This document shows positions 28,416 to 41,050 of a stretch of DNA of 64,000 nt, one piece after another. The notes below the pieces were generated by a model. The model ran no database searches. It saw only the letters and a list, made by a program, of their open reading frames with translations, and had not been told where the DNA came from. Made by a program: the position numbers and the translations under genes. Numbering within the stretch: the stretch's first letter is position 1; each line of letters begins with the position of its first letter. The stretch comes from Spirodela intermedia (lineage: Eukaryota; Streptophyta; Magnoliopsida; Alismatales; Araceae): the NCBI GenBank assembly GCA_902729315.2, contig LR746265.1, positions 379,501-443,500 of the forward strand, read 5' to 3'.

Positions 28416-31400
28416 AGTTCTCATTCCATATTTATCTATGAAGAAGTCTCAAGGCAATGAAATATAAATTAATAAGGATAAAGTTTATGGCATGCTACTT
28501 GTCTCAAACAATTTTTTATTTATTTTTAAGAGCATATGAATCTTAAATTTGAAGATATAAATGATACCTTAAATCAGATATTATCCCACTTGATTGTATT
28601 GAAACATCATTTATGTATCTAGAATAGTTTAAAATAAAATGATTTGAAACGTCATATAAAAAAGGTTTCATCAAATGGAACAAGTGATTCCATAAGTAGA
28701 TCTGAAGATGATGACAATATATATATTTTCATGTGAAATTGATTTGCTTGTCACTAAATTTAATTTGATAATATAAGAATTTTCTATATCTCATAAAAAA
28801 TTATAAATGTTTCAAATACATAAAGATAAGTGATAAAAATTAAGTAAAATTAGTTGTATATAAATTAAAGGGTGAATAATTTATATGGTTGGATCTCTAT
28901 GCAATCAACTAGAGCCAATTTACATTTGAGATAAAATGAAGAAAATTTTCAAATCTTGATTTCTTCTCCTTGATTATGAACACACTTTGTTTGAGTCATA
29001 GATTAGTAATATCAAAATTGTAGGCAAAGTAATATATATGTTTTGTAGTATGTATAGAACTTATATATACTATGTTTACTACTTTATTTGATATAATGAA
29101 AGCTAGACACGATGTTCGTATTTATAAGTGGTGTTTAATGTGATATTAAAGGGAAGGTAGCATCACAATTATTTTTTAAGTCAAATGTTTTTGTTATGGT
29201 TTATGAACACATAAAATAATTGTTAGAAAAGAGATAAATTAGATTTCAAAATTCAATTAATATCTCACATTTTCAATAAGTCAGATCAAGGTTAGTTGAT
29301 GTCACTTTTGTTTCAACCACTAAACAATGGATGATAATTAATTATTGCACCAAATAATGCAAAGTAGAATCAATTGAATAATGTTCTACACCTAAGAATA
29401 ATTATGCCTCTTGCTTCTCCTAAATGCTACATATATGGTGAAGAAAGACAAATCAAATATTTGGTCAAATTGTGGTGCAATGAATTTCACATAACCAATT
29501 GATGAAAAAGAGAATGATGAGATAGAATATCAATAAGAAAAAGAACGTCACCAATTTTGACAATGGAGAACTACTTCTTAATTAATGAGTGTAAGAAGTT
29601 TCATTTAATGGAGAAATACTAATATCTCCAACAACATAATGTATATCAACGAAGATGCACTATCAATAAGAAAATATATGATGGTACATTTGATTTTAGT
29701 GATTGTGAAAGTATTATTTCATAAACTATAGTATGAAAATTAAGACTGAACAAAGAAAAATACTCACATCCATGTAAAATTAGTTGGATACAAAATAATT
29801 AAGGAAGGAAAACTTAATTGTATGTATGCCATATTATATTCAATATAACATGAAAATTTGATGTCAACCTTATTCATCAATGTGGAGACAATAATTGTAT
29901 CTTTCATAAAAAAATTAGAGATTTATTTATATTCAATAAAAGACAATGACTTTTCAAACAGTCTTAAGTAGAAATAGAAGAAAGTAATGTTACTCCTCGA
30001 CATTTTGAATGAAAAGTGTGAATTATTTGTGTTCGTAACAAAATTGAGTTATGCCAGCAAATTTTCAAAACTTATACATAAGACTAATAGAAAATGTGCA
30101 AAGTGATTTTATGATCATCTTTAGGGACATCAATGTCATATTGAGTTTGCTATGTTTCAATTTTAGATGCATTTTTTTTGGATGATGAAAATTGACATAA
30201 GACCAAACAAAAGATAGAATTATACTTATCAATCAGGAAATTGATTCATAGACAAATATTCTCTTATGCATAAATATTAATTTAATTGAATATAAATTCT
30301 CAAATAAATAAAATTAATAATGAAATTTTATCAAAATAAGAATTTAAAAAATACATGTGAATCAAATAATATTGAATTCTAGAATTTGATTAATTTTATC
30401 ACTCAAAAATTATTACCATAGAAATTGTCAACATTTACTTTATGTATTACTATAGAAATTTTATCATTGTCATTGTGGAAGGTTAATAATTAACCCTTTA
30501 GAAGCAATGTGAATTCCTAAGGTAACATATGAGTATAACATTTAACCTAATACACTAGACAATAACGATGATACATATTAGTTTTGAATATCTTTGTAGT
30601 GAATTAATTGATTCAATTCGAACTACTTATGCTACCATTTTAGATTTTCTAAATACCAATGAATATTATTTTGAATATGATTTTAAGTATAATATCTTAT
30701 TTAAATATAATTTTACATATTGAAACCATTATTTAGTGTCCACTTAATTACAGTGATATGTTTGAGACAATCTAGAGAAATTTTGATAGTTAAATCACTA
30801 CTTTATTTTGGTGTGTATTATCAATTTTCTTTCAAGGATAACATATCCTAGCTAAAACTAGTAAAATTGGTTACCTTCAAATGTACACATTGGCACTCGA
30901 TGATAACACATTATTTTCTCTAAGAGGATATGTAAACTTTTAAATTTCATATTATGCTATTTTTGTTGTTGTTTGAATTTATGACTTATTTTAGAGTTTA
31001 TACATCGATTAATAATAAAAAATAAGAGATTATTTTAAATATAACTCATCTATAAATTAAACACTTCTTGAATAGCTAACTAATTTGAAAAACCATCTTG
31101 ATGATATATAATTTATCGTCTCAAGAATCTTGTTGATATTTTATGTAAAAATGCTTATGCAAATTTGAGTAGTCTTCTATATCAATCAAACAACAAAAAG
31201 GCAACAAGTCAAAGAACTAATTCAACCTTCATGAGAACTTCAACCAGATCAAAGTAAATATGTCTTCTACATTTAGCCAAACTTTTCACAAAATATGACA
31301 CTAAGAATCAAATCTTTATTATTATTTTCATCATTGAACTTCTAGAGACATTTTAAGGCAACATCTTTATCTAGAAATAATTATAATAAAATCCTTCATA

Positions 31401-33559
31401 ATATTTATAAAAAACTTGTCACTTAATCACTAAAGAGAGCTGATTGTTGTAATCAGTTGTTAACCTCTTAGAGCCATAAATTTAGAATATAGTTTTGGGT
31501 TGAAATTGTACATTAGCTAATTTGGGTAATTGGTGGTTGTGTGATGAATGATTGAACTTAAAAATAGAGGTGTTGTTAGAGAATGAACATTGGAGAAAGT
31601 ATAATCACATCCTCAATTACTACTTTATTAAATGAAAATTGAGATATGTATATTGTAAATGGAGCTATTAAGTAGATTACCATTAAATATAAACCTTTAA
31701 TTTTGAAATTAGGTGATGAGCATGCCATATTATGTGCATAAAAGTTATTTTGCAATTTTGATTTCAAAAGTAACTATTATCAAATTGCAATTCATCTAGA
31801 TGATAAATGGAAGACAACTTTTAAGACATAGTTATACCTTTATAAATGACTCTCGGTGCAATTTGATTTGTTAAGTGCTCACATCATAGTTATGATGATG
31901 AAGAAAATATTAAAATAATTTATTGAGAATTTTTTTCTTTATTGTGATCATATTTTCATTTACAATGCCATATTAAAAGAATGTAAGATGAACATCGTTC
32001 ATTCAAAGATTTAATTTTGTCCTTATACATAAATTAAATAAAATTACAGTGAGATACACTTGCATTCAACATACAATCATTATTCTTACTCACCCTTTCG
32101 TGTTGAAATTATTGGTTTTGAATAGCTGAAATATTTGTATGAAAGTAATGAAGACTTTAACAAAATTTGGGATGCTTGTAGATTGGCTTAATTGACCAAA
32201 TGATTTTTATCCATAAGAAATTTATTTTTTTGTGAAAAATCAATTTTGTATTTTGTGAAGCATATTACATGAGAAATTACTCCATGAATTACATACAAGA
32301 GGATGAGAGGGCATTTTAGGTGTAATAAAAGCATAAAATTAGCAGAAGGATATAGAAGATTATGTATAAAGATGTTAGGTTTGTCAAATAAAAAAAGGTC
32401 TCAAAACACAAGACTATATACTCTCTTGCTCATTTTAGAAAGTGCATGGGCTGACATATATACATATTTTATTTTAAGATTATCATAAACACAAAGAGAT
32501 AGAAATTTTATTTTTATGATTTTAGATCATTTCCATGAGATGACACATTTTATTATTTATAAGACGATAAATGATGAAGTATAAGTAGTGAATTTATTCT
32601 TTAAAGAGAGTTAATTTGCATGTAGTTCTATAGTCAATCATGTTAGATTAAGATTAAAAGTTTTCATCACATTGTTTGCATACTTTTTCTTTTTTTATTA
32701 TTCATGCATAAAATTTACTAGCACTAATCACCACCAAACATATGATAAAATAAAGGTAGTCAACATAACACTTGACAATTTGGTTTCTGATATTAGAAGA
32801 GAAAACTCAAGATAGCAAAATTATGTCTTGGCTCAACAAGAGTTTGCCTACATCCCTATGGTCAACTTCTATATTAATGCGTCTCTCTTTTCTATTATAT
32901 TTTATTTTATTTAAAATGTGATCTAGATTTAACTCATTTATCAAAGTAGATAATATGAAAAATGTGAAGAAACGACCAATAAAAAGAGTGTGACAAATCA
33001 TCTCTCAATAAATTACAATAATTATTAATAATTGACTAATAAAAGGTAAAAACAGATTTTTTTTTCAAGTGGTCTATTTGTGAAAAGAAAAGTTCCCATC
33101 TATTACTTATAATAAGTTAATGTCAAAGAAATATAAATTATTCAATTTTACAAAAGATTAATGAAAAATTCTTTCATTATTAACTTGTCACAAAAAATGA
33201 GTATATTTTCCACCTTCAATCTTAAAGATAATTATAAATACATTTTAGAGTCACTTGAGTACATGAAAATGAATGCATTTGAAGTAGGTGAGGCTGATGT
33301 AGTGCATGCACAATTCTACACTTGTAGATTAAAATTCATGTAGATGAAAAGAATAAACTATAGACATGAGGTGACCCAATACTTTAACCCATACATAAAC
33401 ATTTTAGAGATTAGTTTTCTCACTTTTAGTTATTTTCTATTTTTTAAAATCTACTTTAAATTTATGTTAAAGTGACACTAAAATATCACTACCTTTTTAC
33501 TAGCATCCTAAGAAAAACTAGATCTATTAAAAAACCCCATGTTATAGTCTTATGGGAAT

Positions 33560-33811
33560 TTCTCACAATTACAAAATTTCTCATATGTTAAGATTATGTC
33601 TCAATGCTTGCGGGTTAGAACACCTCCCTTGTCGATTCAAGAGAACCATTTTCAATCTTTTGCATTCATGGTTAACTCAAGCAAATCCTCATAGATTCAA
33701 GTGTTTAAGGCTCTAATTTTTTTTATTTAAGAAGTGGTTTCCTCACTAAAATTTTACATTTTCTAGATTTAAAGATGAAATTTTATTACCATGCAACTCC
33801 AACTATGTCAC
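33560..33811 (+). repeat. Candidate decayed 3' LTR of the Gypsy remnant
   Basis: Only patchy similarity to 28130-28400 is visible: a shared ctagatttaaag/tagatttaaag stretch, and caactccaactatgtca versus caactctcactacatca at the ends. The assignment is weak and the left end is arbitrary. Confidence 0.3.
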
Positions 33812-34639
33812 CTATTTTATGTAAATATATATTGAGATGATTTCTCATAGTATGAGGATTCGTACATGCTTTGTCTTATCTATTAGTTATTTGACACACA
33901 CCATAGACTTCATATATTTCTGTTCTAATGCAATTGAAACTAGACTTCGTATGGATGATATCCAACTCCATGCCTCATTGGCTTTATTACCCTAAAGACC
34001 TTGTCGCCCACAGTAGGGTTGATTGAAAGGACCCTGTTGCTCCCGGTTCGAGCTCTGCCACTCCGCAGTTGTTATCGTGGCACTGCCACCGTTTTCATCA
34101 CCTTCCTTGCCATCATCACCTTTGCTGCTGCTACCCTACTTACAAACACTTTCTCACCCTCCTACATTGTCATCATGCTGAAATGTATTATCATTCTGAT
34201 CCAACGTCATCGTCTTACCTATTGGAGGTCGTATGCAATCAAATCAACATCTACCGATTCCAGACATCTCGTATTTGGTTGCTCTCTTTATCTCACTGCC
34301 TGTGGGTCATGATCTGAGTCTCTCACCAAGTACATTCTTACCTTAGTTGGTAATACTTCACTCTTCCTACAATTATCATTTACTCATTTAATATGTTCTT
34401 CGAGCACTCTACGTCTAATGGTTTACCTAAATTGCACATTCCTATCTTACTTCTACTTGTGAATAGTTCAAAACTTTACTTGAACTCCAAATTTTTCTTT
34501 TTTGATTTTGTGATGTCAATTGTGACACCTACAACATCTTTACTTACTCTCTTACCTATCTTTAGTTCATTCAGATCAATACTTCTATGTTATTTCTTGT
34601 AAATAATGCCACTATGGTGCAGGCGTTGTTAGGGCTTCA
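33812..34639. other. Unassigned sequence between the Gypsy remnant and the receptor-kinase fragment
   Basis: Overlapping open frames of 82 and 103 codons at 34001-34317 (+) are rich in His, Cys, Leu and Ser but match no family I recognise. This stretch is less AT-rich than its surroundings. It may be part of another decayed element. Confidence 0.4.
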
Positions 34640-35465
34640 AGTATTGGGAATTTGAGGGAAGACCTCCCTTGTGTGTGAGATGGTCAATTGTGAGGGAACA
34701 CTCTGAGCGCTTTCTTTGTGAAGGAGTTAATGCATCGGGTTCAACACATATGAAGTCATCCCAAGGTACCCATTTCTGATGGCCTGAAGCTCTTCGAAGA
34801 CGTCTCTCATCTCTATTCATTCTTTCAGGGATTCCCTCATGCACATGACGCCGATCTTCATCGTCAACGTCAAAAATCTAGAAAGATGTTGACTTCTTTC
34901 TCGGCTTGTCTCATGCTATTGCAAGTTATTGCTCCTGCGAGGAGTCTCAGATCAGCGACGTCCATAGCCTTCCAAGGAAGAGATGCCTTGACTAAACTCA
35001 AAAGAGTCTAATAGTAGAGCAACAATCCAAAGCTATACATGTCGTCGTACGTTGACAGAGGACTCTTTAGTCCATTATTCTACGAGATCAAGCGAACGAG
35101 AGAGAGAAAGAAGATGCTAATTGATTTAAAATGGCAGGTTATAGAGAGAGAAACTATGATGCCCATAGCATTTGAAGAAAGGAGAGCAACATGAGTACCT
35201 TGATTACTTGGTGCGAGGTACCCAATAGAGCCCTTTACCTGATCGTGCTACTTAGACAACCGACGTCTCTTTTAATACTTTTCAAGAGACATCTTACTAC
35301 CCTAATGTCACCGAGACGAGCAATCATATCGTCACCGAGAAGAACGTTGGATGGCTTTATGTCTTAATGAATCAATAGAATGTAGTAATAATTGTGGAGA
35401 TTATTCAAAATAGAGACCACGTTGATAAGAATCCTCAACCTTTGGAAGAAGTTTAGTATTCTCCT
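34640..35465 (-). pseudogene. Fragment of an LRR-XII (Xa21/EFR-type) receptor kinase, kinase domain only
   Basis: Reading the minus strand from about 35460, the kinase C-lobe is recognisable: LNFFQRLRILINV, then NNLH, then the catalytic-loop remnant IH-DIKPSNVLLGDDMIARLG, with a stop where the loop Cys or Arg normally stands. KGSIGYLAP follows in another frame near 35230-35250, a VYSFG-like segment near 35030, and an ELQAIRNGYLG-like tail near 34780. Stops and frameshifts are frequent and no N-lobe or LRR region is seen. The upstream part is cut off where the Copia LTR begins at about 35503. In intact relatives this kinase follows a plasma-membrane LRR immune receptor; this copy is dead. Confidence 0.75.
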
Positions 35466-35502
35466 AACTTTTTTTTCTCCCCCTGCCTTCTCTCTCTTTC
35501 TA

Positions 35503-36074
35503 TGTGTAAAAAATATATAAGCACATGATCACAATAACAATAAAAATTCAATTTTTAGATATCAGTGAGAACAAATAGAAAAGCAATCACCAAATTATCA
35601 GGAATCTTAATGAGAACAAGACTTCTACTAAATACTTCTAATCTACGTCTTAATGTCCTTGAGATGACTCACACATTGAAGAGTCAATAATAGACTCTTA
35701 TCTCCTTCAATAAGAACTTCACTTGTAATAGAAGAGAAAAAAGATATTAAGAAAAATAAATAGAGTTGATGGAGAAAGAGAATAAAATCAAGAGAGAGAG
35801 AGAGAGTTATCTATCTTCCTCAAAAAATAGAAATATATATTATATTTATAAAAAATAAGAAAATATAATCACTACATAAAATGAAGTATATCGATCTACA
35901 TGTAGTTGAGCCCACACATTTCAGAGGTGACAATTACAACTACCCTTGTTTCCTACTCTCTCTCTTTACACGACCCCCAAACAAGTCAAAAGGGTTGACG
36001 TGACTACCGTGTCACCTTCCCCTTACTCTTTGCACGCCTCTCGAGTGAGTTAGACGAGAGAGGTCTCTCTCACA
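35503..36074 (-). repeat. 3' LTR of the Copia element
   Basis: It aligns in order with 40036-40492, sharing a run of patches such as gaataaaatcaagagagaga, cagaggtgacaatt and cctcgagcgag-like ends. By that comparison it begins TGTGAGAGAGA on the minus strand. The polypurine tract at 36151-36160 suggests the true LTR start may instead be TGTTGATGG at about 36153, which would mean the right copy is truncated. Confidence 0.75.
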
Positions 36075-39000
36075 TAATAGGTGAGAGAAGAGAGGCTATC
36101 TCGCACATCTCCCAAATGAGTCAGCCATGATGGACTGACACCATCAACAAACTCCACCTTAGAAGCCATCATCAGTGTACCTAGAGTCAATGTTCGTCCA
36201 TGTTGTAAGTTTTTCATCTTTTGTAACGTATCTACAATATGAATCAAATTTACACAATGTTTGAACTTCTCTAATGTGATGACTTTCATTAATATATCCA
36301 TAATATTCTCCTCTGTGTGAACCTTCTCTAGAGAGATATCTTTAAAATTTATCAACTCACGGATCTTGTGATACCACACATCAATATGTTTCGATCGTGC
36401 ATGATAGACCTAATTATTTACTAAGTAAATAGCACTATGACTGTCACAATATAGAAGAACTTCACCCTATCAGATCTCAAGTTCGCTCAATAATCTCTTC
36501 AACCACAAGACTTCTTTAGTCACTTTAGTAGTTGTCTTGTATTCTACCTTAGTCGTAGATAATACAAGAATAATTTGAAGTGTAGACTTCTAGCCAACAT
36601 GTCCACTAGCCATGATAAATATCTATCTTGTTGTAGATCTTTGATAATCTAAATTCTTACAAAATTTACATCAACAAAGCCAATAGTAAAAAGATAATTT
36701 TTCCAATCAAAATAGATTCCAAAATCTAAATAGCACTTTAGATATCGAAGAATCTACTTCACTGTGCTCCAATGCTTCTTTCCTAAATTACTTATAAACC
36801 TGCTCACAAACTAAATTACATAAATAATATATAGTTTGGTACAGACTATAACATACATAAGAGAGTCAACCGCACTAGGATTTGTTTCATCTTAATAATA
36901 TCTTCCTCAGATGTTAAACACTGAGTAGTAGATAATTTGAAGTGACTAGTTAGATGAGTACTCATTATTTTAACATTACTCATACCAAATAGATCCACTA
37001 CCTTCGAAAGATAACTCATATGAGTCAACTATAGTTGACCTAACTCTCAACCTATATAGATCTTCATATCAAAAATCTTATTTGTCACACTAAGATTCTT
37101 TATGTTAAATTTAATACTCAATAGTGACTTCAATCTATAATTTCATGTAAATTCTTTGAAACAATAAGTATATCATTAATATAGAGCATCAAAATAATTA
37201 GAGAACAATCACCACGAGTCTTCATATAAATACAACAGTCAAAATCACACATTATATAATCAATCTTCAATATGTAAGAGTCAAACTTCTTGTACCATTA
37301 TCTCGATGCTTGTTTTAACCCATAAAGGGACTTATTCAATTGACATATAAGATGTTCTGGTCCTTGCACAATAAAACCCTCTAACTGTTGCATATAAATA
37401 GTCTCCTCTAAATGTCCATGAAAGAACGTCATCTTCATATACAACTACTCAATCTCCATATCTTCATGTGCGACAAAGTCTAACACCAAGTAAATAAATG
37501 TGTACTTTACAATAAGTGAAAAGATCTTTGTATAATTAATTTTTTATTTCTGTGTAAAGTCTTTTGCAACAAGTCTTACTTTGTACTGTGACTGTTCACC
37601 ATCAATTATCAATAACTTCTTCTTGTACACCATTTGCATCTACTAACTCACTTCAATGTAGAAAATTTATTAATTCTCAAGTGTGGTTCTTGTCTAAAGA
37701 TGCTCGTTCCTAAGACATCATCTGCATCCACTTATCTTCTTTAGGACAACTAATTATTTCTTGAAAAATTGTGGGCTCGCCATCTCCTGCAAATAATACA
37801 AAAATAATATAATCATCAAGATAAGTAAGAGTTTTTATTTCACGCCTATTTCATCTAGAAATAATATAATTAGGAACATCTAATGATTGTGCAACTCGAT
37901 CTTCACTCACAACAAAATTAAAAGGACTTTACACATTCTCTACCTCCAGCTTTACTTTGTTTACAACTCAAGTATTATCAAATTCTTGAACCTTGTGTTC
38001 TATAAAAAAAGATTTCAACATGTGATCTTCATAGAAAATCACATCCTTACTGAAAATAACTTTCTTCAACTTTGAATCTCAAAGTCGATATCCTTTTATG
38101 TTAGTGTTATAGTTCAAGAAAATATATTTCTTTGACTTTGGATCTAACTTTTATTTCTCATCAGCACGTGTAATAAAGTATCTTGGACATTCAAATATAT
38201 ACAAATTCAAATAATTAGTAAGATTTTTAGTCCATATCTCTTTAACAAACTTCTTATCAAGAGCAGAATTTAGTGATCTATTCACTAAATAAGTTGTCAT
38301 ACTCATAGCTTCCATTTAAAATTCTTTAGACAAGTCGACATTCAGCCATAAACACAATGTTCTCTTAATAGGTGTGTGGTTAATCCGCTTAGTAATATTG
38401 TTTTGTTGCGGAGTCTATTTCTTAAATTTTGTATCATTATTAGTTCGCAAGACTTTAATCTTCCTTCCTGTCTTATTCTCTATCCTCACACACAATTTTA
38501 AATTTTGTAAATACTTTTGACTTGTGTTTCAAGATGAATATCTAGATATTCATAAAAAGTCATCCATAAAGATCAAAAAATATCGAGCACCACCCATCAA
38601 CGTCACATCAGTCGGACCATGCATATCTGAATGAATATAATTTAACACACCACCTATATCGTGTTTCACTATCGTGAATGTTACCTTGTACTATTTTTTC
38701 ATGATATATTACTTGTAAAAATTTAATTTATAAGTTCTCACATCATGTAGTAGTCCTCGTGTATGTAACTTCTACATACATATCTCATTCATATGATTCA
38801 ATCACAAATGTCATGAAAATATGTCATCAATCATAGAATCATCCAGTGTCGTAACATAAACTCCACCTATAATAGTACTCCCCTTAAGTTTATAAATATT
38901 TGATTGTTGACATTTTCTCTTTATCGCAACAAGTGATCTTTTGATAATCTTAAGGATCCCATTTTCTCTTTTAAAGTAACATTCATTCGCCTCTAATACT

Positions 39001-40035
39001 CCAAACAAAATCAAATTTTGGTACAATGGTGGAACATGACAAATATTTTTAAACTTTCAAACCACTCTATCAAATATTTAAACCTTTATCGAATCAATGC
39101 TTATAACTTCGCAAGGTACATTATTTTTTATAGAAATGACTCATATTGTACTTTTGTATAAGTCAAATTAGTTAGCATTATGACACATGATAAGCACAAT
39201 TAGTATCAAGAATTCATGTATTCGACAACTCCTCAACTACAACAAGTCTAGAATAGACTTCACCATCTTCTTTGTTCTCAACCTTCGTAATATTAGTCAA
39301 ATTAGATTCACCTCTTGTTATCTTATCAATTTGGTTCTTCAGATAATTTCTTTGTAAGTGTCTCTTTTCATGACACTTGTGATAAGTTTAGTTTTTCAAC
39401 TAATTTGTCTCTGACTTGAACTAATTCTTCTTGTCTCATGATGATCTTGTTTCCTTCTGTCTTTCACATTCTCTTCCATCCTTCATATATAAATCTTCAC
39501 TACGATCCTCACCAATATTTTTCTTTCGATGATAATACTTCATCAATGAGTTAATAACATCTTCAAAAATTAATGTTGTACTATCATACAATAAGGTCGT
39601 AATAAGATGATCATACGAATCAAGAAGAAATACAAGTAAAATAATAATTTTGTTCTCATTAGAAAAATCTGATTCCATACAAAGTAAGTCATTCAGCATT
39701 GATTAAAATAATCAAAATATGAGATGTTAAATCATCTACATCTGACATGCGTAACTCAAATAGCTTTCTCTTCAATGTCAATTTATTCATCATTGACTTT
39801 GGTACATATCGTTTCTTCAATTTCTTCTAGAGTTTCTTTGGATTGTATTTCTTTATGACCTGTTGAAGAGTTCAATCAGATAAACATATATGAATAAAAT
39901 CTCTAACTTTCTTTTTTATTATGTCTAAATCAACAATACATCATATACACAATGCTTCTAGAGATTAAAGTTAGAAGACTTATCTAAATTTTAGATGTCA
40001 GTATACACCTTAGAAGTCATAGTAAATCTAAAATT

Positions 40036-40492
40036 CACTTATAGAAAAAATATGTAAGCATAAGATCATAATAATAACGGAAACTAATTTCTAGATATTA
40101 GTGAGACCAAATAGAAGAAAAATCACCAAGCTAACAAGAATCTTAATGAGAACAATACTTCCACCAAACACTTATAATCCATGTCTCAATACCTATTTAT
40201 AAAAAAGATAGAAGATACTAAGAAAAATGAATAAACTTGATAAAGAGAAAGAATAAAATCAAGAGAGAGAAAAAGAGAGAATTTATAGTATGTTGTCCTA
40301 AAAAAGTAGAAATACATATGCTATTTATAGTAAATAGTAAAATATCAGAGGTGACAATTGCAACCACCCTCGTTTCCCACTCCTCTCTCTGCACCACCCC
40401 AAACGGTCAAAAAGGTTGATGTGACTACCATGTCACTACCCCATTACTTGCATGCCTCTTGAGCGAGTCAGATGGGAGAGTTCTCTCTCACA
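40036..40492 (-). repeat. 5' LTR of the Copia element
   Basis: Second copy of the 35503-36074 repeat, about 115 bases shorter because of internal deletions (for example the segment matching about 35675-35735). Visible divergence is substantial, so the insertion is old. Gag begins only about 15 bases beyond it. Confidence 0.75.
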
Positions 40493-41050
40493 AAGTCCGC
40501 CGAGTTGACCAGGATTTCCCCACAAAATCGGAGGAGCTTTCAAGGATGAAAAGTGCGAGGATCTTCTTCGCTCTACAGGCTGCTCCGTTGGCATGTGAGA
40601 CTTCAGAGGGACTCCGCACAGCAAAGGCAAAAGGTCTGGTGAACGAAGGGAAGAACCCTCGGTGTGACGCTAGAGTGACGGAAGAAATCCCTCGACTTCG
40701 TCTACGCTTGATAAGTCAACTGAGGCGGACAGATTTCCATTCGAATAGGAACGTAACCGGGATTCTTGAATGTTATTATCTTCAAATATAGGCATCCATA
40801 AACTCTTAAATGATCGGAAAATTGATCTATCTATCGGACTTGATGGTGTCTGGGCGGGCCAACGAGAAATATGCTACTGCAATGAACTTGACGCTCGCGC
40901 AACTAAGCGGATGGGTCTTTTTAGGATTATCGGATTAGTCGTCTAAAGAAATTTTCACCTCCTAAAGATTTGACTTCAGGGGATCATTCATTACGAAGAA
41001 TGCATGAGAAATCATCGCATTTCTTTACAGAAACTCGGGAAAATAAAAAT
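40493..41050. other. PPR 3' flank
   Basis: GC content rises abruptly at the LTR edge. No gene is recognised; a 110-codon plus-strand frame at 40459-40791 crosses the LTR boundary and looks fortuitous. The stretch probably holds the PPR 3' untranslated region. Confidence 0.5.

Larger units (their letters stand above)
28130..33811 (+). mobile_element. Heavily degraded Ty3/Gypsy LTR retrotransposon
   Basis: Domains survive in order on the plus strand, with many stops and frameshifts: gag zinc-knuckle remnant near 29400; protease-like region about 29690-29900 (CESIIS, then KISWIQ); reverse transcriptase about 31640-32000 (NYYQIAIHLDDKWKTTFKT); integrase about 32290-32800 (ESAWADI, then FHEMTHFI and NLFFKE); and a C-terminal FPSITYNKLMSKK-like motif near 33090. 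The zinc-binding part of integrase is recognisable, but most of RNase H between RT and integrase is missing. It resembles chromovirus-type elements. A primer-binding site at 28401 marks the 5' end of the internal region. The LTRs are poorly conserved, so both outer ends are estimates. Not capable of coding. Confidence 0.8.
35503..40492 (-). mobile_element. Ty1/Copia LTR retrotransposon (Tork/TNT1-like), decayed, with both LTRs
   Basis: On the minus strand gag starts at ATG 40020 (MTSKVYTDI) and continues through a UBN2-like region at 39699-39436. Then come a GAG-pre-integrase segment (39026-38811), integrase (HSDMHGPTDVTLMGG near 38620), reverse transcriptase (LICQLNKSLYGLKQAS near 37340) and RNase H with the C-terminal tail (KVHTEENIMDILMKVITLEK near 36300). 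The polypurine tract is AAGGTGGAGT at 36160-36151. Multiple stops and frameshifts interrupt the frame. No clear primer-binding site or target-site duplication was found. It separates the PPR gene from the receptor-kinase fragment. Confidence 0.88.

Noticed and set aside
34001-34317. Two overlapping plus-strand frames of 82-103 codons and a GGTTCGAGC motif resembling a tRNA T-arm
   Set aside because: The frames match nothing known, and no acceptor stem, D-arm or anticodon arm accompanies the T-arm-like motif.
40459-40791. A 110-codon plus-strand frame next to the Copia LTR
   Set aside because: It spans the LTR boundary and the PPR 3' flank, so it cannot be an old conserved gene; no domain is seen.
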